Shown: positions 7,408-13,980 of the stretch, one piece after another
How positions within the stretch are numbered: position 1 is the stretch's first letter
Layout: the number at the start of each line of letters is the position of its first letter
From: Acidobacteriota bacterium
GTDB taxonomy: Bacteria > Acidobacteriota > Terriglobia > Terriglobales > Acidobacteriaceae
Length of the DNA: 16,529 nucleotides
Reading direction: 5' to 3'
Assembly: GCA_023441255.1 (NCBI GenBank)
Contig: JAEZPW010000025.1
Span: forward strand, 1-16,529
Notes under the pieces: generated by a model
What the model saw: only the letters and a program-made list of their open reading frames with translations
Database searches by the model: none
What the model was told of the DNA's origin: nothing
Program-made: the position numbers and the translations under genes

Positions 7408-8799
7408 ATGCCGGAGAGTCGAGCAACGGAACACATGCAGGAAGTTCACGGACGCCCTCCCGTGCTTCTGCCCGGCCACAACTACGCGACGGTCACGGAC
7501 AAACTCAGCGGCGCTGTCCTGAGTCGCCGTACCCCGCTGGGCTGGTATCTCGGATTCATGATCGGTGCGGGTCTCCTCGGCATTCTCACCCTTGCCGTCT
7601 CCTACCTCTTTTATAAGGGCGTCGGAATCTGGGGCATCAACATACCCGTCGCCTGGGGCTTCGCCATCGTCAACTTTGTCTGGTGGGTCGGTATCGGCCA
7701 TGCCGGAACCTTCATCTCGGCCATTCTCCTGCTGGTAAAGCAGAGCTGGCGTAACTCCATCAACCGCTTCGCCGAAGCCATGACGCTGTTCGCCGTCATG
7801 TGTGCCGGCATGTTCCCGCTGCTGCATATGGGCCGCCCGTGGCTGTTCTACTGGATGTTCCCTTATCCGAACACCATGACCATGTGGCCCAACTTCCGCA
7901 GCCCGCTGGTCTGGGACGTCTTCGCCGTCTCCACGTACTTTACGATCTCCCTGCTGTTCTGGTATTTGGGGCTTGTCCCCGATCTCGGCACACTGCGCGA
8001 CCGCGCCATCAACAAATACGCCAAGGCCATTTATGGAGCGCTCGCCCTCGGCTGGCGGGGCTCGGCCCGCCACTGGAAGCGTTACGAATCGGCTTACCTG
8101 TTGCTTGCCGGGTTGGCGACTCCGCTCGTGCTCTCCGTACACACGGTCGTTAGCTTTGACTTCGCCGTCGCCATCGTGCCCGGCTGGCACACCACTATCT
8201 TCCCGCCCTACTTCGTGGCCGGCGCCATCTTCTCCGGTTTCGCCATGGTGCTTATCCTCGCCATCCCCATTCGCCGGTTCTATGCCTTGCAGGACATGAT
8301 CACCATGCGGCACCTCGACAATGCTGCCAAGATCATGCTGGCCACTGGCCTCATCGTCGCCTACGGGTACATGACAGAGGTTTTCTTCGGCTGGTACGGT
8401 TCCAGTGGTTACGAAAAGTACGTAATCTGGAATCGCGCGCACGGCCCCTATGCCATCGTTTACTGGCTCACCATCTTCTGCAACGTGGTTATTCCGCAAA
8501 CACTCTGGATCAAGAAGGTCAGGTACAACACCGTCCTGCTGTTCCTCGTTTCTGTGGTGATCCTGCTCGGTATGTGGTTCGAGCGCGTCATGATCGTCGT
8601 CATTTCGCTCCACCGCGACTTCATGACTTCCGCCTGGGGCCTGTATATCCCCACCCGCTGGGACTGGGCCGTGTTAGCCGGCACTCTCGGCTTCTTCATG
8701 GCCGGCATGTTCGTGTTCCTGCGTCTGGTTCCTTCTATCCCGATCTTCGAAATGCGTGAACTCGTTCACCAGACCACAGACGAGGTGGCTTTGCGATGA
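7408..8799 (+). CDS. actC: Alternative complex III NrfD-like membrane subunit ActC
   Basis: The 463-residue polytopic protein has about ten hydrophobic helices and belongs to the NrfD/PsrC family of quinol-interacting membrane subunits. Within ACIII, ActC is the subunit thought to oxidise menaquinol and pass electrons to ActB. His140 (in LLHMGRPW) and Asp170 (in LVWDVF) lie where quinol-site residues are expected from my recollection of ActC structures; this is family knowledge, not shown by the sequence alone. The soluble N-terminal segment of about 40 residues precedes the first helix (about 45-68). The ATG follows the actB stop by two bases, and the stop overlaps the actD start in ATGA, indicating translational coupling. 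Confidence 0.95.
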   Translation: MPESRATEHMQEVHGRPPVLLPGHNYATVTDKLSGAVLSRRTPLGWYLGFMIGAGLLGILTLAVSYLFYKGVGIWGINIPVAWGFAIVNFVWWVGIGHAGTFISAILLLVKQSWRNSINRFAEAMTLFAVMCAGMFPLLHMGRPWLFYWMFPYPNTMTMWPNFRSPLVWDVFAVSTYFTISLLFWYLGLVPDLGTLRDRAINKYAKAIYGALALGWRGSARHWKRYESAYLLLAGLATPLVLSVHTVVSFDFAVAIVPGWHTTIFPPYFVAGAIFSGFAMVLILAIPIRRFYALQDMITMRHLDNAAKIMLATGLIVAYGYMTEVFFGWYGSSGYEKYVIWNRAHGPYAIVYWLTIFCNVVIPQTLWIKKVRYNTVLLFLVSVVILLGMWFERVMIVVISLHRDFMTSAWGLYIPTRWDWAVLAGTLGFFMAGMFVFLRLVPSIPIFEMRELVHQTTDEVALR

Positions 8800-9329
8800 A
8801 ACCGCGAGTTTACGGACTGCTGGCAGAATTCGATAGCCCGTCCGAGATACTGACGGCGACGCGGCGCGCGTATACCGGCGGATATCGCAAGATGGACGCG
8901 TATACGCCATTCCCCGTACACGATCTTGCCGACGCTCTCGGCATGAAACGCAACGCCGTGCCCCTGATAACGCTCATCGGCGGCATCCTCGGCGGTGGCG
9001 CCGCCTACGCGCTCCAGTGGTGGATCAACACCATCGCCTATCCGCTCAACGTCGCCGGACGGCCTCTGCATTCGTGGCCATCTTTCATCGTCGTCACCTT
9101 CGAAATGACCGTCCTGTTCGCCGGGCTGGCCGCATTCTTCGGCTCACTGGCCCTTAACGGCCTGCCCATGCCGCACCACCCCATCTTCAACAGCGACGAG
9201 TTCGCCGCCGCCTCGCGTGACAAGTTCTTCCTGTGCATCGAGGCCACCGACCCCCTCTTCGACCGCGTCGAAACCGAGCGCTTCCTCCAGACGCTGAACG
9301 CCCGCGCCATAACGGAGGTGCCCAATTAA
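8796..9329 (+). CDS. actD: Alternative complex III subunit ActD (DUF3341)
   Basis: The 177-residue protein matches ActD, a DUF3341 family subunit. It opens with the characteristic YGLLAEFDSP segment and a small soluble alpha/beta region including MDAYTPFPVH (33-42). Two membrane helices follow (about 55-77 and 98-121), and a short soluble tail contains FFLCIEATDP. Its role in ACIII is structural; it has no cofactor motifs. The start overlaps the actC stop by four bases (ATGA). The gene ends just after a strong GGAGGT (9314-9319), which would be a ribosome site for a gene starting at about 9325, yet no ordinary start codon exists there (see actE). Confidence 0.93.
   Translation: MKPRVYGLLAEFDSPSEILTATRRAYTGGYRKMDAYTPFPVHDLADALGMKRNAVPLITLIGGILGGGAAYALQWWINTIAYPLNVAGRPLHSWPSFIVVTFEMTVLFAGLAAFFGSLALNGLPMPHHPIFNSDEFAAASRDKFFLCIEATDPLFDRVETERFLQTLNARAITEVPN
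9314..9319 (+). promoter_or_regulatory. Orphan Shine-Dalgarno GGAGGT at end of actD
   Basis: GGAGGT lies inside the last codons of actD. The codon five bases downstream, in the actE frame, is ATT (9325-9327), overlapping the actD stop. Either actE begins with a rare ATT, or the original start codon was displaced by the repeat-like DNA that follows. Confidence 0.4.
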
Positions 9330-9346
9330 CAGGAAAGCCAAAAGCG

Positions 9347-9385
9347 TTGTTGGTCTTTGGCGAGGCATTGTTGGTCTTTCGCGAA
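9347..9385. repeat. 21-base tandem duplication between actD and actE
   Basis: TTGTTGGTCTTTGGCGA at 9347-9363 recurs as TTGTTGGTCTTTCGCGA at 9368-9384, with period 21 and one mismatch over 17 bases. The period is a multiple of three, so it would not break a reading frame running through it. Confidence 0.75.
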
Positions 9386-9390
9386 TAGGT

Positions 9391-9417
9391 TTGTCATTCC
9401 GAGCGCAGCGAGGAACC
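9391..9417. repeat. CATTCCGAGCGCAGCGAGGAA-type dispersed repeat word
   Basis: The stretch beginning TTGTCATTCCGAGCG and continuing CAGCGAGGAA resembles a short dispersed repeat common in the intergenic DNA of several bacterial phyla; that statement is from recollection and only one copy is in this window. Here it coincides with the only ordinary start codon available to actE. Confidence 0.45.
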
Positions 9418-10131
9418 CCTACCCGCGCAACCACCCCACTCGAGCCACCAACAACTTTCGGCCAACGACTCTCCTTCGCCAACCGAAGGGTCGGTCTGTT
9501 CGCCATCCTCATCTCGCTCGCACTCCTTTCCGCCTGCCGCGAAGACATGCAGAACCAGCCGCGTTTCAAGCCGCTCCGCAAGAGCGACTTCTTCGAAGAC
9601 GGGCGCGCTTCGCGCGAGTTGGTTCCGGGCACCGTCGCTCGCGGTGACCTCCGCGAAGACACCTACTTCTACACCGGAATGATCAACGGACAGCCCGGCA
9701 ACGAAATGCCGTTCCCCGCCACCCAGGAAGTTCTCGAGCGCGGGCGCGAGCGCTACAACATCTACTGCGCCCCGTGCCACTCGCGCACCGGCGACGGCAA
9801 CGGCATGATCGTGCAGCGCGGTTACCGCCGTCCGCCCAGCTATCACACCGACCGCCTGCGCGCCTTGCCCCTCGGCCACTTCTACGACGTCATCGCCAAC
9901 GGCTTTGGCTCCATGCCCGACTACGCGCAGCAGGTCATGCCGCACGATCGCTGGGCCATCGCCGCTTACATTCGGGCGCTGCAGCTGAGTCAGCAGGCGC
10001 CACGAACACTCGTTCCCGCCGGACAGGAAATTCCGTCCAAGCCGCCCGCCATCCCCGGTACCCCCGGAAGTGGCGCGACTATAGACGTCCATTCCTCCGG
10101 AAACATCCACGTCGACATGGAGAAGAAATGA
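9391..10131 (+). CDS. actE: Alternative complex III monohaem cytochrome c ActE
   Basis: The protein (up to 246 residues) is the single-haem cytochrome c subunit of ACIII, probably a lipoprotein on the periplasmic face. A hydrophobic signal follows Arg33-Arg34 and ends in Leu-Leu-Ser-Ala-Cys49, a good lipobox. The haem site is Cys126-x-x-Cys129-His130, and Met175 in GFGSMPDY is the likely axial ligand. The C-terminal 40 residues are Pro/Gly-rich. The start is the weak point: the frame is open from 9313, and TTG at 9391 is the only ATG/GTG/TTG codon before the signal peptide. The first 32 residues after it are repeat-derived in appearance (Thr, Pro, Arg-rich). Product identity is secure; the start is not. 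The stop overlaps the actF start in ATGA. Confidence 0.88.
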   Translation: MSFRAQRGTPTRATTPLEPPTTFGQRLSFANRRVGLFAILISLALLSACREDMQNQPRFKPLRKSDFFEDGRASRELVPGTVARGDLREDTYFYTGMINGQPGNEMPFPATQEVLERGRERYNIYCAPCHSRTGDGNGMIVQRGYRRPPSYHTDRLRALPLGHFYDVIANGFGSMPDYAQQVMPHDRWAIAAYIRALQLSQQAPRTLVPAGQEIPSKPPAIPGTPGSGATIDVHSSGNIHVDMEKK

Positions 10132-11339
10132 GCGCCCGACCGGAACTCGACTTCATGGCCCCGGCCGCGGTGAGCCGGTGGCAACGCAACGCCCTGATCG
10201 TCGGTGTCCTCGGCACCATTGGCGCCATCATTGGCTGGGTCATCGAAGCCGACAATTTCTATCGCGCTTTCCTCCTCGGCTACATGTGGTGCATCGGCCT
10301 CACTCTCGGCTCGCTCGCCGTCCTGATGGTGTATCACCTCACTGGCGGCGCCTGGGGCACTGTCGCCCGTCGCATCCTCGAAGCCGGCACGCGCACCTTT
10401 CCGCTGATGGCTGTTCTCTTCGTCATCATCCTGATTGGCATGCATCATCTCTATCCGTGGACGCGCCCCGAGGAGGTCGCCGCGGACAAGAACCTCCAGC
10501 GCCTCGCGCACTCTTATCTCGCTCCGAACTTCTTTATCTTCCGCGCGGTGCTCTACTTCCTGATCTGGGGCCTGCTCATCTATTCGCTCGACCGCATCTC
10601 GCGGCGGCAGGACCGTCCTCCGACCGTCAGCTTCGACGCGCGTCTCCGTGGCATCAGCGGCCCGGGTGAAGTGCTCTATGCCCTCACCGTAACCTTCGCC
10701 GCGGTCGATTGGGTCATGTCCGTCGATCCCCACTGGGCTTCGACCATCTACGGCCTGCTCTTCATGGCCGGCCAGGGCATCCTGACTCTCGCCTTCGTGG
10801 TCGTCATCGGCTCTCTGCTCGTCCGCTTCAAGCCCATGGACGAACTCTGGAGACCCAGCCAGTTTCTCGACCACGGCAAACTGCTGCTCGCCTTCGTCAT
10901 GCTCTGGGGATGGTTCTCGTTCTCCCAGTGGCTCATCATTTGGAACGGTAACCTTCCGGAAGAGATCTCCTGGTATCTCAACCGCTCGCGTGGCGGATGG
11001 CAGTACTGGGCCGGCTTTATGGTCGCCGTGCAATTCGCCGTTCCTTTCGCGCTGCTGCTCTCGCGCAATCTCAAGAGTAACTGGCGCAAACTGCGCTGGG
11101 TCGCCCTTTGGCTTATCGCAGCACGATATGTCGATCTCTATTTCATCATCATGCCCAGCTTTGAAGGCCGGAAGGGCCACTTCCATTACAGCTGGCTCGA
11201 CTTCGTCGTGCCCATGGGATTGGCCGGGCTCTGGCTCACGTACTTTTTCTACAACCTGAAGTCGCGCCCATTGCTGGCGCAATATGACGATCACGTCGCG
11301 GTGCTGGTGGAGGAAGGCCACGAACATGAACACGTTTAA
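10128..11339 (+). CDS. actF: Alternative complex III NrfD-like membrane subunit ActF
   Basis: The 403-residue polytopic protein is the second NrfD/PsrC-like subunit of ACIII, paralogous to ActC, with about ten hydrophobic helices. Characteristic stretches include LGYMWCIGLTLGSLAV early on, MHHLYPWT after the third helix, FAAVDWVMSVDPHW in the middle and FHYSWLDFVVPMGLAGLW near the end. In characterised ACIII it is proposed to take part in proton movement rather than in the main quinol site. The tail is His/Glu-rich (EEGHEHEHV). The ATG at 10128 is preferred over any further-upstream start because it overlaps the actE stop (ATGA) and gives the usual family N-terminus. The last 14 bases overlap the next gene. 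Confidence 0.93.
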   Translation: MSARPELDFMAPAAVSRWQRNALIVGVLGTIGAIIGWVIEADNFYRAFLLGYMWCIGLTLGSLAVLMVYHLTGGAWGTVARRILEAGTRTFPLMAVLFVIILIGMHHLYPWTRPEEVAADKNLQRLAHSYLAPNFFIFRAVLYFLIWGLLIYSLDRISRRQDRPPTVSFDARLRGISGPGEVLYALTVTFAAVDWVMSVDPHWASTIYGLLFMAGQGILTLAFVVVIGSLLVRFKPMDELWRPSQFLDHGKLLLAFVMLWGWFSFSQWLIIWNGNLPEEISWYLNRSRGGWQYWAGFMVAVQFAVPFALLLSRNLKSNWRKLRWVALWLIAARYVDLYFIIMPSFEGRKGHFHYSWLDFVVPMGLAGLWLTYFFYNLKSRPLLAQYDDHVAVLVEEGHEHEHV

Positions 11340-11892
11340 CGACGCCAATTTGCCTGAAGGCGGCATTCACGGCGAGGGCCACGTCCATCCCGAGCGCGAG
11401 CAGAATCCTGAGGTCAACTACGACCGCACGGACATGAGCGCCAAGGCGATCGTGGGATTTTTCATCTTCCTCGCCATTGCCGGCGTGTTCATGCACCTTA
11501 TCTTGTGGGGCCTGTACAAGCGTTTCGCGGGCCAGTACAAAGCCCAGGCTCCCCTGGCCAGCCCCATTTACACCAGTGTCCGCCAGACCCCCGGAGACCC
11601 GGCGCGCACCTTTCCGGCCCCGCGCCTTCAGCCCGATGACGTCGCTGACATGAACAAGTTCCGCGCAGAAGAAGAAATCATCCTGAACACCTATGACTGG
11701 GCAAACCAGCAGCAGGGAACCGTGCGTATCCCTATCGAGCAGGCCATTCAGCAGATCGCGAAACAGGGTCTGCCCGTTCGCAACGTTCCGCCCGACAGCG
11801 CGGACATAGAACTATTGCAGGCGCCCGCCGTCGGTTCCGGCGGCGCCGTCACGCAGTATCAAGCAGCCGAACCGAGCATCACCGTTAAATGA
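11326..11892 (+). CDS. Conserved single-helix protein of ACIII-oxidase cluster, function unknown
   Basis: The 188-residue protein has a His/Glu-rich cytoplasmic N-terminus (1-38), one membrane helix (about 41-64) and a soluble C-terminal domain of about 120 residues. No haem, copper or Fe-S motif is present and it contains no cysteine. The segment 117-152 (containing LNTYDW, GTVRIPIEQA and GLPVR) is, from recollection, a motif seen in uncharacterised proteins beside cytochrome oxidase genes in Acidobacteriota and Planctomycetes. The start is fixed by AGGAAGG at 11311-11317, eight bases before the ATG, and overlaps actF by 14 bases. Its stop overlaps the next ATG. Position between actF and sco suggests an ACIII accessory subunit or oxidase assembly factor. 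It may fill the place of ActG, but I cannot show homology. Confidence 0.8.
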   Translation: MNTFNDANLPEGGIHGEGHVHPEREQNPEVNYDRTDMSAKAIVGFFIFLAIAGVFMHLILWGLYKRFAGQYKAQAPLASPIYTSVRQTPGDPARTFPAPRLQPDDVADMNKFRAEEEIILNTYDWANQQQGTVRIPIEQAIQQIAKQGLPVRNVPPDSADIELLQAPAVGSGGAVTQYQAAEPSITVK

Positions 11893-12941
11893 GAATCATC
11901 ATGAGAGCCGCACTCCTAACTCGACTGAAACGAACGATCCTACCCACGCAAACGGTGGATGCCGCACCCTCCCCCGTCAGGGCAGGGTGCGATCAGCGCC
12001 TCAATCCCGCGCCTTCCCGCTTCCGGCAGATGTGGGAATCTGACACATCCACGATCGTCTCGAAGGCGCTCATCCTGGCAATTGTCTTCGTCGCTCTGAC
12101 TGCCATCGCCCACGCCCAGCGTGGTCCGGGCGGCGGCATCATGATGGGCGGAGACTTACCTTCTACCTCGCTGCCACCTGACCTGAGCGGCGTCTCGATA
12201 GATCAGAAACTCAACACACAGATCCCGCTCGACCTCCCGTTCCGCGACGAATCCGGCAACGCCGTTCGCTTGGGCGACTACTTCAAGCCGGGCAAGCCTG
12301 TGCTGCTCAACTTCGTCTATTACGAGTGTCCGATGCTGTGCACCGAAGTCCTCAACGGCATGACGGGCATGCTCAAGGTTCTCAAGTTCGATCCGGGTAA
12401 GGACTTCGAGATTGTCACCGTCAGCTTCGACTCGCGCGAGAAACCTAATCTCGCCGCCGCCAAGAAGAAGGTGTACATGCAGCGCTACGGCCGCCCTGAC
12501 GCCGCCCCGGGTTGGCACTTCCTTACCGGCGATCAGGATGCGATAGCGAAGCTCACCGACTCGGTCGGGTTCCACTACAAGTGGGATGAACGCTCGCAGC
12601 AGTTTGCGCACGCCACCGCCATCATGGTCGCCACTCCTGAAGGCAAGCTCTCGCACTACTTCTATGGCATCGAGTACTCGCCTAAGGACATCCGCCTCGC
12701 CCTGGTCGAAGCGTCCCATGAAAAGATCGGAACGCCCGTCGATCAGGTACTCCTCTACTGCTATCACTACGACTCGCGCACCGGTAAATACGGTGCAGTC
12801 GTCACCCGCGTGCTCCGCCTCGCGGGCATCGCAACCATCGTCATCCTTGGTGGTTTCCTGCTGATCATGTTCCGCAGAGAACCAAAGAACAGCAAGCTGA
12901 CCGAGCACCGCGAACCGGTCGGCAGCGGAAAGAGGCTCTAG
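11889..12941 (+). CDS. SCO1/SenC copper-delivery protein for CuA assembly
   Basis: The protein has a SCO/thioredoxin-like fold with the copper ligands Cys147-x3-Cys151 (ECPMLC) and His241 (FAHAT), numbered from the ATG at 11889. SCO proteins deliver copper to, or reduce, the CuA site of oxidase subunit II, encoded by the next gene. A second membrane helix (about 305-326) anchors the C-terminus, as in other SCO proteins of this kind. Two starts are possible: ATG 11889, which overlaps the previous stop, and ATG 12030, which directly precedes a convincing signal peptide (hydrophobic core, cleavage after Ala-His-Ala). The 47 residues between them are low in protein character and include a DNA palindrome at 11963-11991. 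I favour 12030 as the functional start but give the longer frame. Confidence 0.88.
   Translation: MRIIMRAALLTRLKRTILPTQTVDAAPSPVRAGCDQRLNPAPSRFRQMWESDTSTIVSKALILAIVFVALTAIAHAQRGPGGGIMMGGDLPSTSLPPDLSGVSIDQKLNTQIPLDLPFRDESGNAVRLGDYFKPGKPVLLNFVYYECPMLCTEVLNGMTGMLKVLKFDPGKDFEIVTVSFDSREKPNLAAAKKKVYMQRYGRPDAAPGWHFLTGDQDAIAKLTDSVGFHYKWDERSQQFAHATAIMVATPEGKLSHYFYGIEYSPKDIRLALVEASHEKIGTPVDQVLLYCYHYDSRTGKYGAVVTRVLRLAGIATIVILGGFLLIMFRREPKNSKLTEHREPVGSGKRL
11963..11991. repeat. Palindrome CGCACCCT / AGGGTGCG within the sco 5' end
   Basis: Arms of eight bases (11963-11970 and 11984-11991) pair perfectly. After one C/C mismatch, CCC at 11972-11974 pairs with GGG at 11980-11982, leaving a five-base loop. 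It resembles a REP-like insertion and lies between the two candidate sco start codons. Confidence 0.65.
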
Positions 12942-12976
12942 CAACTAGCTACTAGGTACTAACTACTAGCTACTGA
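12942..12976. repeat. Heptamer tandem tract (CTACTAG type) between sco and coxB
   Basis: Period-seven units are CAACTAG, CTACTAG, GTACTAA, CTACTAG, CTACTGA. They fill almost all of the 43-base gap between the sco stop and the coxB ATG at 12985, so any coxB ribosome site must lie in or just after the tract (GAAAG at 12975-12979). Confidence 0.85.
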
Positions 12977-12984
12977 AAGTTGAT

Positions 12985-13977
12985 ATGGGTGAGAATCTTC
13001 CACTTTGGCCGACGGTAGCATCGAATTGGGCTTCCAATGTCGATGCGCTGTACCTCTACCTGATCGCTGTCACCGGTGGTGTGACGCTGATCATTTTTAT
13101 CCTGATCCTCGTATTCTCGTTCCGCTATCGTCACACGCACCACAAAGCCGTGCAGATAGAGGGCTCGCTTCCCCTCGAACTGACCTGGTCTCTCATCCCG
13201 CTCGGCATCTTCATGACTTTCTTCGTCTGGGGCGCCAGCATCTACTTCGCTGAAGCAAAGCCGCCCAAGGACGCCGAGGAGATCTTCGTCGTCGGCAAGC
13301 AGTGGATGTGGAAAGTCCAGCATCCCGACGGGGTTCGCGAGATTAACGAGATTCACGTCCCCGCTTTCCGCGACGTTCGTCTCACCATGACCTCGCAGGA
13401 CGTGATCCATAGCTTCTTCCTGCCGGCTTTTCGCGTCAAACAGGACGTACTTCCCGGCCGCTACACCACCATGTGGTTTCGTGCCACTAGGCCCGGACGT
13501 TACCACCTCTTCTGTGCCGAGTATTGCGGCACCGATCATGCAGGCATGATTGGGCAGGTTGTCGTCATGGAACCCGCCGAATATCAGGCATGGCTCCTGG
13601 CCGGTCGCGGCGAAGGTTCCATGGCTTCCATCGGCCAGAAGCTTTTCCAGGAACTTGGTTGTGCCAGCTGTCATCGCTTTGACGCCCAAGGCCGGGGCCC
13701 CAACCTCCAGGGCCTTTACGGACGTCCGCAATTGCTCGACGACGGCCGCACCGTTATTGCAGATGAAAACTACATTCGCGAGTCGATCATGAATCCGGGC
13801 GCCAAGGTTGTTGCCGGATTCAGGCCTATCATGCCGAGTTTCCAGGGCGTTGTTTCAGAGGAACAGTTGCTCGCGATGATTTCTTACATCAAATCGATTG
13901 CTACTCCGGCGCAGAAAGAGCCGTTGAGCAACCGTCCGGTGGTACCGGCCGACGCCGGTCCGGCAAGGGTGCAATAG
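12985..13977 (+). CDS. coxB: caa3-type cytochrome c oxidase subunit II with fused cytochrome c
   Basis: The 330-residue subunit II accepts electrons at CuA and passes them to subunit I. Two membrane helices (about 21-46 and 68-90) are followed by the cupredoxin domain with the CuA ligands His142, Cys177, Glu179, Cys181, His185 and Met188, all present. A C-terminal cytochrome c domain has Cys226-x-x-Cys229-His230 and likely axial Met283 in IMPSF. This fusion defines caa3-type oxidases, which can take electrons directly from ACIII. No cleavable signal is obvious before the first helix. The ATG at 12985 follows the heptamer tract; the stop is three bases before coxA. Confidence 0.95.
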   Translation: MGENLPLWPTVASNWASNVDALYLYLIAVTGGVTLIIFILILVFSFRYRHTHHKAVQIEGSLPLELTWSLIPLGIFMTFFVWGASIYFAEAKPPKDAEEIFVVGKQWMWKVQHPDGVREINEIHVPAFRDVRLTMTSQDVIHSFFLPAFRVKQDVLPGRYTTMWFRATRPGRYHLFCAEYCGTDHAGMIGQVVVMEPAEYQAWLLAGRGEGSMASIGQKLFQELGCASCHRFDAQGRGPNLQGLYGRPQLLDDGRTVIADENYIRESIMNPGAKVVAGFRPIMPSFQGVVSEEQLLAMISYIKSIATPAQKEPLSNRPVVPADAGPARVQ

Positions 13978-13980
13978 TCT

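Noticed and set aside
9774..10127. Upstream extension of the actF frame overlapping actE
   Set aside because: The translation is Arg/Pro/His-rich shadow of actE; ATG 10128 overlaps the actE stop and gives the normal ActF N-terminus.
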